From positions 8,845,314 through 8,909,313 of the forward strand of contig CP136068.1 in the NCBI GenBank assembly GCA_032622095.1: 64,000 nucleotides of DNA, given 5' to 3'. Both the position numbers and the translations under genes were made by a program. The stretch comes from Siphonodentalium dalli (lineage: Eukaryota > Mollusca > Scaphopoda > Gadilida > Siphonodentaliidae). A model generated the notes under the pieces. That model made no database searches. It worked only from the letters and a program-made list of their open reading frames with translations, and was not told the origin of the DNA. This document shows positions 24,541-37,769 of the stretch, piece by piece. The stretch's first letter is position 1. Each line of letters opens with the position of its first letter.

Positions 24541-26987
24541 CTAGCAGGGTTACCCGGCGTTGCCCAGGTTAAAGTGATGTGAAACCCTCTGCATATTGTG
24601 GGTATATTGTGGGAGTAGAGGATACTCTTGTTCAAAGCGTTACACATATTCTGATAAATGATATATCCTAATAACATCACAAAACATTATTCTTACACCC
24701 GGAATATAAGTAGTAGCTCACCTTGCTGGATCGGAGCGATTGCCATTTTGTTTATCGCGATTAATCCCACCAATAAAGAACTATTAATTTATTTACAACT
24801 TCAGACGTTATAACATGAACATCATAAACACATTAGTTCGCAAAAATAAAAGACGACAATTGGGTTTTACACAGAGATGTATCAATCCATCTAGTGGGTT
24901 TGACTAAGCTTTTGAGGAGGACACCTGGTTATCATATCTCCACGAAGATACAGTTTTTTAAAAAGAAATGTCCAGGTGCTCCTCTGTTGATGGTGCTATA
25001 TACTGGCTAATTATTCTCAGTTTAACAGAAATGTTGCCATGCAACAGAGAGATAGTTGAGTTGTTTGTGTTAGGCGATACATACGTCTGTTCTAAAACAT
25101 GAAAGATATCCTTATATCGGGCAGATATAACCTTGTCAGCTGTCAGTATTGGAGGATCCTGAAAAGTCATGTGCCACTGACTCCATTTTCGTTTATCTCA
25201 GAAGAAATTATATTTTACGGCACACTGTGACCACTATTGTTGAACAGGTCTTCTATACATTTCATATATCTTGTAATTTTGGTGTGGAAACTATATTGAA
25301 TGGGACAGACTCAATGGTGTTATAATATTAACATGAGCTATTCTAATATTTTAACATGCACCATTATCTTCCTCGTAAAATGTTACCACTGTTAGAACGT
25401 CTTGGTGCCATCTCGATTGTACACCGTGAAGTTATATATATAACACATACAGAGAGACATATATTTGCAAATGTACCTAGGCACCAAATGTGACGTTTTT
25501 AACACGCACGATTTGATTCCTCGTATTATTTGAGAAGAACCTGTATGAATTTGATGTTAATTGGCACTAAACATATATTGCTATCATTTCCTATTTCCGA
25601 CTCAAGCGGCGCCACATTTGACATCATTAAACCACAAACTTAGACTCATTACGGAGATGAATATATATAACATTGTTGAAAATTGGCGAGTATACAAATT
25701 CGTATAAAATTTAGGGCCCCCATATCACTCCCCAAAACCGAACAAATTTGGCGAATTAAACCACATGATTAGATTCCTCAAATCACGGAGAAGAATATGT
25801 ATCAGTCTGGTGGAAATCGGCGCTAAACATATTTTCATCAATGTCTGTGTCTCTCTCATCCTCTGTTGACCCCTGTCTCGAATGGTACCACGTTTGACAT
25901 CTTTAAACCACACAATTAAGACTCCTGATATCATGGAGATGATTATTTATAAGTTTGGTGCTAATCGGCGACTAAACAATTTTGTTTATCAAATTTAGTG
26001 CCCACCCCACACCATATCTCACAAAAACAGCACCAACACAGCGTCTTTAAATCACATGATTTGATTCCTCGTATCACGGATAAGAATGTGTATCAATTTG
26101 GTGAACATTGGCGCTAACATTATTGTGTATCAATTCTGGTGCCCCTCTCCTTTTCAGTGCACCCCGACTCGAATGACGCCACTTTTAACAGTTTTAAGCC
26201 ACACCATTAGACTCCTCATACATGTGGATGATTTTGTATACGTTTGGCATCAATCAGTGACTAAACCAATTCTTATCAAATTTAGTGCATAAACCCCCCA
26301 ATATCACATCCACACGACAACAATATGGCGTCTTTAAATCACACAATTAGATTCCTTGTATCATGGAGACGAATGTGTATCAATTTGGTGGAAATCGGCG
26401 CTAGAATTAGTTTTATCAATTTTGGGGGCCCTCTCCCCTTTCGTGCATCCCTGACGCGAATGGCGCCAAGTTTGACATATTTAAACAACACCATTAGATT
26501 CCTCATATCATGGAAATTATTGTATAAACGTTTCGTGGCAATCGGCGGCAAACATGTTTTATGCCCTCCCCTTTCTGCCCCTGACAACAGCGTCATTTTT
26601 AAAAATTCTAACCCGCACCATTATCTTTCTCGTAAAAAGTTACCCCTATAGTAGACCAGTTTGGTGCCATCTAGATGGTCCCTGGGCGCTAAACTTAGTT
26701 CATTAATGTTTGTGCCCCTCCCCCTTCTGTGCAACCCTGACTCGAACGGCGCCACTGTTGACATATTTAAATCACACCACCAGATTGCTTATGTCACGGG
26801 AATGATTATATATAGGTTTTGTGGCAATCGGCGACAATTTTGTTCTGCCCCTCCCCCTTTGCAGCCCCTGATAACAATGGCGCCACTTTAGAAAATTTAA
26901 CCCGCACCATTATATTTCTCGTAAAAAGTTACCCCTAGTAGACCTCTTTGTTGCCATCTAGATGGTCCCCTGTGATTTCTATAGAAC

Positions 26988-27018
<31 letters not shown>

Positions 27019-27040
27019 TTAGCAAATATAGATATAGATA
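24541..27040. mobile_element. Degenerate interspersed element ending in (ACAG)n
   Basis: Begins tactagcagggttacccggc, a head often seen in invertebrate interspersed repeats, and ends in an (ACAG)n run (about 26990-27016) followed by tagcaaatatagata. From about 25470 it is a degenerate tandem array: variants of caccattagattcctcatat, then ggtggcaatcggcgctaaac, then gccc-tcccctttt and aatggcgccac recur every 170-200 bases. No enzyme frame is left. Shorter relatives lie at 40660-41540. Confidence 0.55.
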
Positions 27041-27049
27041 AGACTGGAG

Positions 27050-29883
27050 TAAAGTTGAGACCAACACGTCTTTGTTAATTTTGGTGCCCGGATTTCAACG
27101 AAATTTGGTGTGGTGACTCAGGGTGCCCTGGCAGAGTGTATAATGGCGTTAATTTTTCTAAATTTTGATTTAAACAAATTTAAATGAATAAAAAATAGGA
27201 ACCTATGTGAATATTTTGGTACAATATAAACCTATTTGCACGATCATATGTTGCAGCACCAGATTTAGGGGAATGTGGGCCACAGTTAGACATGGGTCAA
27301 AGTGAGACAATGCCTCTAACATTTCTCTGATTAACCAGACCAATAGCCATGGCGCCAGTACAGAGATATTAGCCATATAACACATGATACTATATGTGTT
27401 CATCATGTGAAGGTTGAATCTCGCCCAGCGACCAATTTTCAAGGCAAAATTAATTAATTTAATTTTTGCAATTTTAAGGGGAAAATATCTTTATTGGATA
27501 AATTTACATATAATACTGAATGCATTTTTGTGATGTGGAAAAGGGGATTTATTGCATATTTCAAATAGCCACATCTGATTTATTTATAGACATTTATGTA
27601 TGCTTGACTTTCAGCGAGTTACATGGGTGGAGCACAATGACTCAATGAGACACAATTTCTGGCCTGTGGTATGATCCACCTTCAGTAGATGATAGGCACT
27701 TCGAAAAGGAATGACATAATTTGCCAAATGACTATTGCTTTGGGGCTGGAGTGGATAAATAATTTAGATCAAACAAACTGATGTCATTGTGCAATAGTGG
27801 TATGTTCGGGGCGTTTCCTATACCGTTACTACTCAATAATCAGACGCACATATATGCACGTTTGCGGAGTTCACCTTAAAAGACTATCGAACCAAACAAA
27901 TACAAGATCATGTCATGAATCTCTACACTTGATATGACCATACTATAGACCATATTACACCAATTTCACTGTACAAAAACCTGGGAACTTTTTTTATGTT
28001 CTGACAGCGAAATTTATAACAATGAATAAACAAGCAGGGAATATATTTCCCTTTATTGTTAATACTTGTTCCTCAATGATCTACTTCACAGTAGGGGTGG
28101 TCCCAGCTCGAGATTGCACGCTTGTTTGTGAGCTTATATCGCACTCTCATGTGTCTAATCATTGTGATGGTCAATAATAGTGATAGTGGAGACTTAGACT
28201 GAAATTAATAATAGTGATGGAAATTTTATTCTATTTAATTCCATTTTTAATTAAATTCTATATACATATACATTTTGTATGTCTCTATGCCAAATAATTT
28301 AATGATCGTTGAGAATTTTATCCAAAATTACTAAGCATGCGGCACATGCTGACACTATTGTTAGGCATCTGATAGTATATAAACATTTAAATAATTGCCC
28401 GGGAGGGACGCAAAGCAAAATCAACCACAAAGTCACTTAAATCTTGCAATTTCAAAGTTGGACCTTCACATTCTATGACACACATTATTAAGAAACAGGT
28501 ATTTCATAATTTATTACCTGCACTGTTTTTTCATTGTTGCAAACTTCACTATCGCAACAGCAAAAAGTTTGTACTGGTGGAATATATCATTCTCGAGGGG
28601 CATATATACATTGTGATTCATGGCATGGTCTAAGAAAATGCTACCAGATTAAACATTTATATGACCACCTGCGATTGCCTCATGAGTCATGTAGAACTAA
28701 AAGGTTATGACAGTTCGACCAGTTAGCCACTCTATATGCTAGCGATGCTAACCGAGCTCCTGCTTAATGCTTAAGGTTTAAACCGAGAACACAGTGTTAA
28801 AATCATGAAATATTTAATATGTGAGAATGCTAAAACAAATCACCGTTAATGGCGTTATTAACGGTGCATTATAATTATTATATTTAACTTGATCTGTCCA
28901 TCACAGGAATCCTAATTCATAGCTGGAAAGTTGGAAGCATATCCTCTCACCAGTCACTACACTCTGCGGTGTGCCTAGGTCAACATGGCCGCTTTCGCAG
29001 ATTGCTGATTCCAGCGTAGAAGGATACGCACTACGTTCATGACTGAACTACAGGTTGCCGAGACCAAATGGGAGATGTTCTTCTTTTCCTTCACTCACAA
29101 AGTTAATTGACTCACGTTGTCAGTCACCAATTCACTGGGCTTCACATGTTTGTCACATATGTGTGTCGACTGCTCTGTAGATGGCTAGAATTGTATTTTG
29201 ACCCGAGTCACACTCACAGTGAGTGGGTGAGGCTGAGCCTGAAGTCGTACAAAACTAATAAAATCCTAATAGTAAAGACTAGTGGTACTAGTAGTAGTAA
29301 ATGAGTAAATCAGTCAGCTCTAAAATGTCCACTTTCTGATTTCCTTGACCTGACAGTGTCAGCTATTAACAATTAAATTTAGAGAAGTAGACGGAATAAT
29401 TTGCCGCTTGCAACTCTAACCAGTCCAGGTGAAAACATACTCAAAACTTAACAGAACAAGTCAAATCACCGTGGTGACCACAGACCAGTACAACGTACAC
29501 AGTCCACTCCACTGTATCCAGTGACCATTTTCATATTTTTTTCAGTCACAGATTCGTCATTCAGTTTCTTTCCGACTGACTGAGTTTCACTTTCACTATT
29601 AAACTTCAAAAGTCTGAAGAATCCACACACAATGTATGCCCAATCGATTGGCTTATAGCAAAATAAAATTCAGCACGAGAACCACAACTGAGAAGAGTTT
29701 GAATATCATTCCCCAATAACTTAATAACAGCGCGCAGCCATTTTGTAACGAAAATTACGTCACCATTTGCAACGTTGCTATGGGCCAGGGAATGTAATTT
29801 AAAACTGAAACGGTTCGGAATCTGACGAGGTTTGCCGAATGCTAATCGCATATGTGAACTAAATCCCATTAATCATTTAATTA
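27050..29883. other. Long AT-rich stretch without genes
   Basis: No coding pattern in six frames. The 27960-28075 part resembles 19060-19145 (shared aaaacctgggaac and a similar tail), so it holds at least one old dispersed repeat. Confidence 0.4.
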
Positions 29884-30387
29884 TATTTACATACTAAGTG
29901 TGATCATCACTAAATCCAGCATTCCGATTGGTCGGCGCCAAACGTGGCTAGTTGCAATTATTTCTCGGTGAACGCGCAACAGCTCATAACTGCAGCCTCA
30001 TAATTACATCGACACGTCATCAGTTTCGGAAAGAAGAACGCGTTGTGCGCATTTGGACTCGCGCAGGATTGACTTAATACATAATCGGGTTTCAATATAA
30101 AGAGAAATTGTTCCTGTTAACTTTTGCCAAGGGTGCTATGGGATAATTTGGGCTTGTTTTGTCACGATACACTTTTCGATTTAAATACATTTACAAACGT
30201 GGCTTTTTCGCTAAATGTATATAAATATAAGGATTAACTGTCGTGTGAACTGTTTTTATGGAGATTTAACCGTGAGGTAAGTGGTCATAACTTGTATGTA
30301 AAACCCTTCAGTTTTTACACAAGTTATGACCACTTACCTCACGGTTACATCTCCATAAAAACAGTCCACATGACAGTTAATCCTTAT
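29884..30387 (-). mobile_element. Single unit of the palindrome family, inverted, hairpin intact
   Basis: Starts atttacatactaagtgtgat and runs through the same body as 20018-20368, with more substitutions. It ends with a complete hairpin (30227-30387) starting ataaggattaactgtcgtgt. This shows that body plus hairpin is the basic unit of the family. Confidence 0.88.
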
Positions 30388-31289
30388 TAGAATAAGGGTG
30401 CTTGTGTTTTTCAAATTTAATAGTGTTGCTATTGAGAGGCTGATCAAAGAAGTAAAATAAATTCGTTTTGTTAGTTTGTCAATTCATTTTACAGGCTGGT
30501 TCGATGTTATTTCCCCATGGCGGCCCCCATAGGGGCCCATATGTCCGAATCGCGCGGATGTAAAAAAAAAACAATTGTCAGGTTGATGGATTACATATAT
30601 TAGTGACGTCACAACTATACTTGCGTCGCCTACGAACAGTAAAACAATATTTGGATTGTGATTAACATCCTGTTACAGCCATGACAAATTTCATGATGAT
30701 CAGATGAACAATCCGGTTTATAAGTATTTCCATATTATTCGAACTGAAATGTGTACTGAATGTTTAGTACTCATACATTCACTCACGTATATAGCAATGG
30801 CTCTAGTTTACCTGCGAGATGCACGAAGCTTGTAGCCCAGACACATTACGGTTCACCAGGGAAAGCTGATTTATTCAGGGATTATTCAGAACATGTATAT
30901 GAACAACATGTCAAACGTCCCTTTTAATCCGAGTTGAGCTTTTTGAGATATCATGATTTTTTCGGAATGGTTCAAATTATGACGAGATTCCACCAGATAC
31001 GTGCAATGGGTGCTAGAGCTTGCTACATGTCGATAGTCCGTAATTGTGATCACATTATTACTGAAGAGATCATATAAATCGCATGCTGATTCAAATATTG
31101 TTCACATAAGGGGGCTAGTAAAGCTATCAGGTGACAATGAGCTGAACAATGAATCATTACATCAGAAGAGAGGTTAATTCAGAAAATTAAAATGATAAGA
31201 TATGTAAAAACATCACCACTCTTAATATTATGTAGCCGAAAACGTAGCACTACCCCATAAACGCTTACAATGGTATGTATTGTCTGAAA
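30388..31289. other. Unassigned DNA
   Basis: Nothing recognised apart from a short GC-richer patch near 30510-30560. Confidence 0.4.
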
Positions 31290-34200
31290 GGCAAAACATA
31301 CCATATAATAGTCCAGGCATTTGGTGTAAATTGTATAAAAGCATGATACTTGGCATATTGGTTCCTTATACACCATTGCTCGTTTTCAAATGTGTAGACA
31401 TCGCGGTAAGTCTTTCCTTAGCAACGATTGCTGGGCAACTATCCGACATCGAAGAAATACAAATATTACTGATATTATAGCAGTTTTAATAAACTAACTA
31501 AACCATGTAGCATATTTACGGTTAACATAACAATATTATTTGTTGTTGGTGTGGACCTGACTGAAATATTATTATGTTTCTTCCTTACATGGGTGGTATC
31601 GGTTGCTAGGCACATACCCGATTGAAACATGCACGTCTGACTGATATCATGGTGTAGATTTATTATCATTATCAGCTTATGGTGAAATAAATATAATAGT
31701 TGTTGTTAGTGTGGGTTCGACTAAAAACATATCATATATCTCTCACTTACAAGAGTAGTAACGGTTGCTAGGGAAATACCCCAAATCGAAAATTGTAAAT
31801 ATGACTGATATTATAGCAGTTGTAACAAACTAAGCTGTGCATTTGTATATTGAAAACAAATATAATAGTTGTTAGTGTGGACATGGCAGTATCGTTTCCA
31901 CATGTGATACTTACAGGGTGAGGTAATGGTTGCTAGGGACATACCCACCATTGAAAACATACCATGGGTATGGGTTTCTGGTAACTTAACTGCTATAATT
32001 GATTCATAATACGGTACGAGTTTCTGAAAATTTAACTGATATAACTGTTTCATAATATGCCATATTATTCTTATATCGAGACATAACGCATCACTATAGG
32101 TTACTGTATTGTGTACTGATGCTAACATTACCCTGTGTAAGACCGGTATTAAGGTTGAAATGTTGCTAGGTAACCAACTACCATTAACCCACATATTAAC
32201 CACTCTTATGTCGATACCACCCATACCCTTGGAATCCGACATGCGCACTAAATTTGGCATTAATACGGAAAACTCTATCACAATGCAGCATCCGGAGTGT
32301 TATTTGCTATACTGTATTAAATAACTACATGACCTATATATCCTTGCCATAATTACATATATGTCAGTACATGGGCATAGGTCCATGATACAATAACTAC
32401 CTTTAGGAACCGGTGCCCATTTCCTATATATGGGCGCCCATGGCCAACCCATAGCCATGGGTCTGTGACAAACCCATAGGCTGATGACCTATCTATATGG
32501 ATCTGCATCCAATGATCACATATTGTCCTTAGTCCAACTCCTATGTATGAGTTCGTGTGTATATATTCTGCATAGACCTGTAGGGATTTTTGGTCCACGG
32601 TGTGTCCTAACTTCTGTGTCCGTGTCATAGACAGGTGCCTGGACAGATCACATAATATATAGACCTGGTTCTATTGATCTGCTGTAGGGACCTGGGTACA
32701 AGTCATACGTTCATATCTATAGGCACTTGTATATGTCCACTACATACTGGATATTCGTGGTTCATGGCTTATGCGTGGCTTGGATTATTATCTAGATATT
32801 CATGTAGAATGGATATAAATGTGATGTGTTTATGTCTTACATATAGATGTCTGGTAATCATGTTGGATAATATCACAACTAAATCAGCATGGATACATTG
32901 GTATATTTTGTTCACGACTTACCCGTAGGAGCCTGGGGTCCATGTTTCTCCTATATATGTGAATGAGTCCATTACCTGCCAGGATATATGTGGGCCTATG
33001 ACCTGACTAATGATGCCCGTTTCATAGGTTATATTTATGGATCTGAGCCTTTGTCGTACCTATAGGTACATGTATCCAATACATGAATAATTATATTCAC
33101 CTGAGTATTAGCACTGCCCTAAACGTGTCTGGGTCCTTGGTGTAGATATATCACATATACGTGGTGGGCCCATGTCCTACATATAGACATCTGCTCATGT
33201 CGGGGTACAATGCTATGTCATACATATATCGGCTTTGGTCCATAGTCTACATATCTTGTCCTGGGTCCATGACCAACCTACAGCGTCTTGGACTATCTAT
33301 ATGGGCCTTCATCCATGACCTTCATACACATGGCATTGGTCCAATAGATATGTATAGTTGGGTCTGTCCAATAACCGTGCAATGTGTTCATAGCATATAT
33401 ATAGGGTCCTAAATCTATGGTGTACTAATGCATTATACATGCCACATGGTCTGTGGTCCATTTACTAGCTATAGACACTTGGTTTTATGCACCGATTAAC
33501 AATGTCTTGACCTTGACCGTGCAGCTTAGATATAATATAGCATGTATAATGGGCTGGGTCCTTCGCCATAGAGTATACTTTTGTATTTCTATAACTTGTC
33601 CACTTCTCTTGGTGCCCAGCTATATCCCGTCTGACATCGTGGTTAATTGGTGCATGCCTTGTCTATACAAGCCTGATTATTACATTATGGATGAAATGTA
33701 GCGGCCTGGTTCATGGTCTATATGTATGGACATGGGTCATATGACTATATACAGATGCATGTAACTTACTTACCTAACTAGTGTGGGCTATATCAACGGC
33801 TAACATATATTAGGGCCGGCCTCGTGTTCTTCATATGTAGTAGAGTGGGCTCGTGACCTATATATCTAGCTGTGTGGGTCTATGGCTTATAAACTATTGC
33901 AGTCATTACTCATATTAAATATAAGCAACAACTTTTCAACTCTCATATTGAATACCCGTTTGACCGATTAGCGCAAAACTCCTCAGTTCTGTTCTCCGTT
34001 CTGAGTGTCGAAACTGATACTGGAGCATAACTGATAAGTGTACCCATATGCAAACTAAATTGGTGTCACATTCTGGTTAGGCTCAAACTAACAACTATTA
34101 TAATTGTTTTCACCATTAACACGAGCTTAGTTTGTTATAACTACCATAGTATCAGTCATATGTGCATTTTTATATTTCGGGGTTGTCCTCAGCAACCGTC

Positions 34201-34690
34201 ACCACTCTTGTAATTATGAAATATATGCTATGTATTTCAATGATATCCACACTAACAACAACTATTATAATTGTTTTCACCATAAAAATGCTACTTGGTG
34301 TAGTTTAGTTTGATAAAACTACCATAATATCAACCATATGTTAAATGTGTTTATTAATCTAGCAACAGTTACCACACATCCATGGTAGTAAGAAATATGA
34401 TAATAATTGTTCAGTCATGTCGACACTAACAATAATAATTATAAAAATCATTTTCACAATAATAATGCTGCAGGACTTAGTTTAGTTCGTTAAAACTTAC
34501 ATAATATTAACCAATATGTGCATTTTTCGCTGCTAAGGAAGGATCTGCCGCGAATGTTGCCAATCTTAAAATGAGCAGCAGCGTATATGGAACATATGTG
34601 CCAAGTTTCATGCTTTGATCACCTTTTTCCCAATTGTTGTGATTGTCTACACCAAACGCCTGGACTAGTAGAACAGACAAATGTGACTAT
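31290..34690. mobile_element. 3.4-kb foldback structure with satellite loop
   Basis: The left arm (about 31290-32300) and the complement of the right arm (about 33900-34690) share agtccaggc-tttggtgta, aaagcatga-acttggca, tcgcgg and cttccttagca blocks. Both arms contain repeats of about 200 bases with (g)gttgctagg, aacaactattataattgt and actgatat(t)atagcag words, in opposite orientation. The loop (about 32330-33890) is a degenerate satellite rich in ggtccatgacctatatata-like words. No transposase frame was seen. Open frames of up to 156 codons follow the repeats. Confidence 0.65.
32330..33890. repeat. Degenerate satellite in the foldback loop
   Basis: Words such as tgggtccatg, acctatatatag, catgacctacatat and cctataggta recur at irregular spacing of tens of bases. 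It is strongly diverged and no fixed period could be set by eye. Confidence 0.55.
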
Positions 34691-35250
34691 GTGGATGAGA
34701 ACCAGTTTAGGGATAGGGCTAAGATTTTTACAAGTGTTGTCCACTTACGATATGCGTAGTCGCTAATTCCGCATATTATAGAGAAGGAGTGATGTCTATA
34801 CAGTTTTTAAATCAAATTGCTCGCGTCTATGTTTTGCGAAGCCCGAGCGATATACAGTGTTCACACCCTCATTGTGATATATTAATTAAATGCAATGACA
34901 CTCGATGGCGAAATAATTTGCGTCAGTTAATCGCCGATTATCGCGTCCCCAATCGAGGTGTAAATATTTACAATTAAGCGTAGTTCAGACGATTTTAAAA
35001 CAAATTGCTCGCGTCTATGTTTTGCGAAGCCCGAGCGATCCGACATCAAATACGAGGGTTTGCCTGAAAACATCGTCATTTTTGGGGTCATTATATAATT
35101 TCATATCCATTGCTGCAAAATTCATTCGAAGTCCCCCTTTGAATTGGTGTCTATAGTTGGTGAATTGTGCATTGAACAATATACTCTGAAAACTCAACTC
35201 GGATTTTAGTGGACATTTCGTGACACGTTCGCGATGTTATGGCCTAAAGA
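34691..35250. other. Unassigned DNA with a local duplication
   Basis: aattgctcgcgtctatgttt, followed by tgcgaagcccgagcgat, occurs at about 34815 and again at about 35005, roughly 190 bases apart. No gene recognised. Confidence 0.6.
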
Positions 35251-35251
35251 A

Positions 35252-35258
35252 TATAAAA
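35252..35258 (+). promoter_or_regulatory. TATA-like box upstream of the 35.35-kb signal-peptide exon
   Basis: TATAAAA would place transcription start near 35282-35290 and give a 5'UTR of about 65 bases. It competes with the reading in which the AG at 35327 is a 5'UTR splice acceptor. Such boxes are common by chance in AT-rich DNA. Confidence 0.3.
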
Positions 35259-35350
35259 CAAAACCAGCTTTCCCCGATGTATTTTCTGTTTGTGGAACTC
35301 GATGATGCTGACAAATCATCTTTGCAGATATACAATTGCCGACAGTAACC

Positions 35351-35476
35351 ATGAAACTATTCGTCGTTGTCACGTTTGCTGCGCTGTTATCGCTGGTTAT
35401 GTTCAGCAGTAAATCTGAAGCTGCAATGCTTGAAGGACACGAAAACCAGGTCAATTTGGAAGTGAATGACATGAAT
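35351..35476 (+). CDS. Signal-peptide exon of a second small secreted protein (partial gene)
   Basis: Forty-two codons starting MKLFVVVTFAALLSLVMF. The hydrophobic core is residues 3-18, and S-E-A at 22-24 is a good signal cleavage site. A hydrophilic acidic stretch follows. The exon ends at a consensus donor, AAT|GTAAGT (35477-35482), in phase 0. Without splicing, the frame closes after seven more codons at 35500, giving a 49-residue product. A TATA-like TATAAAA (35252-35258) lies 99 bases upstream of the ATG. An alternative is a 5'UTR acceptor, tctttgcag, ending at 35327. Signal length, hydrophobic pattern and intron phase match exon 1 of the peptide gene at 60 kb. No second exon was recognised downstream; it may lie outside the window, be too short to see, or be lost. 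Confidence 0.55.
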
Positions 35477-35591
35477 GTAAGTAGTGTTAGAAAAACCTAA
35501 AACAAAACAAATGTGTCGCGGTACGTTGTACACAGTCGCAAAATGTGACTGTCAATATTGTTACCCTGGCCAAGTGGTCATGAATAGAGTT

Positions 35592-36060
35592 GTCACCCCT
35601 GGCCACGTGGACCTGCTAATATGCTATGATGCTGGTGGTCCATCAGAATTGCTATGATTCGGGTAGGGCAAACAGATGCGGTTACGAAAAAAGTACCGTT
35701 ATTTTTTCTAAAGTTGTAATTTTCGCGGTGTTTAGCTAATCCGAGAGAATTGAGAAAAAACCAGTGTGTGTATGAAACATTCAAGAACATAAATATTTTT
35801 GAAAAATACAATAATGCCTGCACTGGTGTTTCTGAAACGACGTGAATAACCATCTTGATTATATGTTTTTGAATGTTTCATACGCATAATGGCTTTTCCT
35901 GGATATGTTCAGATTATCGGAACACCCCGAAAAAGACAAATTAATAAAATATAACGGTACTTGTTGTTAACTGTATCAGTTTGCCATAACAGCATCATAG
36001 CAATTCAGCAGGACTCAAACGCATCATAGCAGATTAGCAGTACCACTTGACCAGGGGTGA
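35592..36060. mobile_element. Foldback element inside or just after the 35.35-kb gene
   Basis: The outer arms pair tcacccctggccacgtgg-acctgctaat with attagcagtaccacttgacc-aggggtga. Inner arms pair gtatgaaacattcaa (35772) with ttgaatgtttcatac, and gtaccgttat with ataacggtac. The whole 469 bases can fold. It would lie in intron 1 of the secreted-protein gene. Confidence 0.75.
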
Positions 36061-36255
36061 TTGTAGACAATTAAAGTCTTACAGAGTTTTATTTTATAAA
36101 GGATAAAAAAGCAATGTTTAATTTTAATAAGTATAATGTTGAATTAAGTAAATATAATGCCTATTTGAAATATGTATTCGTAGAGCTAACTTAGACACAA
36201 TAATTATATAATCCATTATAATTATAAATAAAATATAAAATAAGAGTGTATATAT

Positions 36256-36435
36256 ATGATGATCATTGCGTTGTTGCTGCTCCTGTTACGGGTTATATTT
36301 GCTGCTTATAGTTTTTTGTTATCCACCGCCCACTGCCTATACGTTGCATACATGAAACCAATCGCCACACAGTTGCGTCCCTTTGCTATGCTTCGCGCTC
36401 CGGATAGTAGTGACTGGTTGGCTGGCAGAGCTTGA
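36256..36435 (+). other. Short hydrophobic-start open frame, doubtful
   Basis: 59 codons starting MMIIALLLLLLRVIFAAYSF, followed within 30 bases by AATAAA. It looks signal- or membrane-like but has no family, no splice context and no conserved partner. It may be chance. Confidence 0.15.
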
Positions 36436-36699
36436 CATGAAGCCTGCATAATAAATACGTTACGTTTCTTGCGTCAAGGTACCTTTATTAATATGTCAAC
36501 GTAGCTTTATTAGGTTTGTACGTAATGACGTAATTTTGTATGCAAATTGTGCAGGTAACTAGGGACGTCAACCGGCCGAAATCACGTCTAATATGATCCT
36601 ATGTAAACGTATAAAACAACTAATATGATCCTATGTAAACGTAATTTACACCCGCTTGTTTGTGTTCATCGGATTATTGGATGATCTTTTATCTTCAGA

Positions 36700-37330
36700 A
36701 GATTTTATGATAAACGGTAATGACAATCATATATAGAAAGAACCTAACAGATATTTTGAACGGTTTGCTAGATACTGAATGTTAGCTACCCCTCCCTAAA
36801 CACGCTTTTGTCAAAAATTACATATTTTTGATAACGACTTTACAACATTTTCGAATTGATCTTAATGGGACCCAATATCAACCTTGTACTGAAATGTTCG
36901 TCCAGAGATACCGTTTAATTGATTGCATATGTGTTCAGGCTTCTAGACCCCCAGTTACAACAACAACATTTTGTATTGATAACATGTAATTATGCATGCA
37001 TTAATATCGATCTTGTGCTTCTAACATATTTGTTATAAACAACACATGACGAACTATACAATTCATATGACTCAGTAAATATCTGAACATCACATGTAGA
37101 AAAAGAATGTGACAGAGATTGTGAACAGTTTGCCAGATATTGGATTTGAGCTACCGCTCCCCCGAACACGTTTTTGTCGAAAAAAAATACACATTTATGA
37201 TAACGACAAGACACACTTTTCAAAATGATTTTAGTTGGACCAAATCATGATTCATGTGATGAAAACCGGATCCGTTGACACCGCGAGCGTGGCTAAATAT
37301 GTCCTCATGCTTCCAAACCTCAGTTACAAC
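36700..37330. repeat. Tandem duplication, period about 360 bp
   Basis: Two copies share gaac-gtttgc-agata, gctacc-ctcccc-aacacg, ttttgtc-aaaa, tgataacgac, cttc-a-acc-cagttacaac. A related inverted piece lies near 46110-46330. Confidence 0.6.
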
Positions 37331-37527
37331 ATCACATTTTATTTATAACCTCTAATATTTTATATTAATAAATAGCGACTTTGTAGAACTAAAGTATTTG
37401 TTACAAACGACACATAATATAGACTAACATATACAGAACAAAATCATTGTTGTATAAAAGTGATTGTTAGTGTCCCTCTAAATCTGTGGCAACTGTTAGT
37501 CCAAATATGTCGTGCGTTTATATCACA

Positions 37528-37760
37528 TACACTATTAGGAGTCTTGGACAAACAACGAACTGAAAGAATATGATCTCAATATTAACTGAGGGTGTGTACA
37601 AAGGATAGTTATATAAGGAAATATACAACGTTTATGGATGGGTTGGTTCCCGAAATAGTGTGGCACTTTAAAAAACGCGGCTGAGTGGCAAATATGAAAG
37701 GCGAATTTTCTATTCTTCGAGAACAGTCTGCCCGAACACAATACGAACTGAAGCTATATG
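37528..37760. repeat. Isolated unit of the 45-kb tandem array
   Basis: Shares ggagtcttg, acgaactga, tctcaatattaactgagggt, ggttatat-like and ggcaaatatgaaaggcgaat blocks with the array at 45125-46020. It ends where the LINE remnant starts. Confidence 0.65.
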
Positions 37761-37769
37761 CTCTCTACA

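Noticed and set aside
31811-32281. 156-codon minus-strand frame
   Set aside because: It runs through 200-base tandem repeats of the foldback arm. Composition is His/Tyr/Met rich with no recognised fold.
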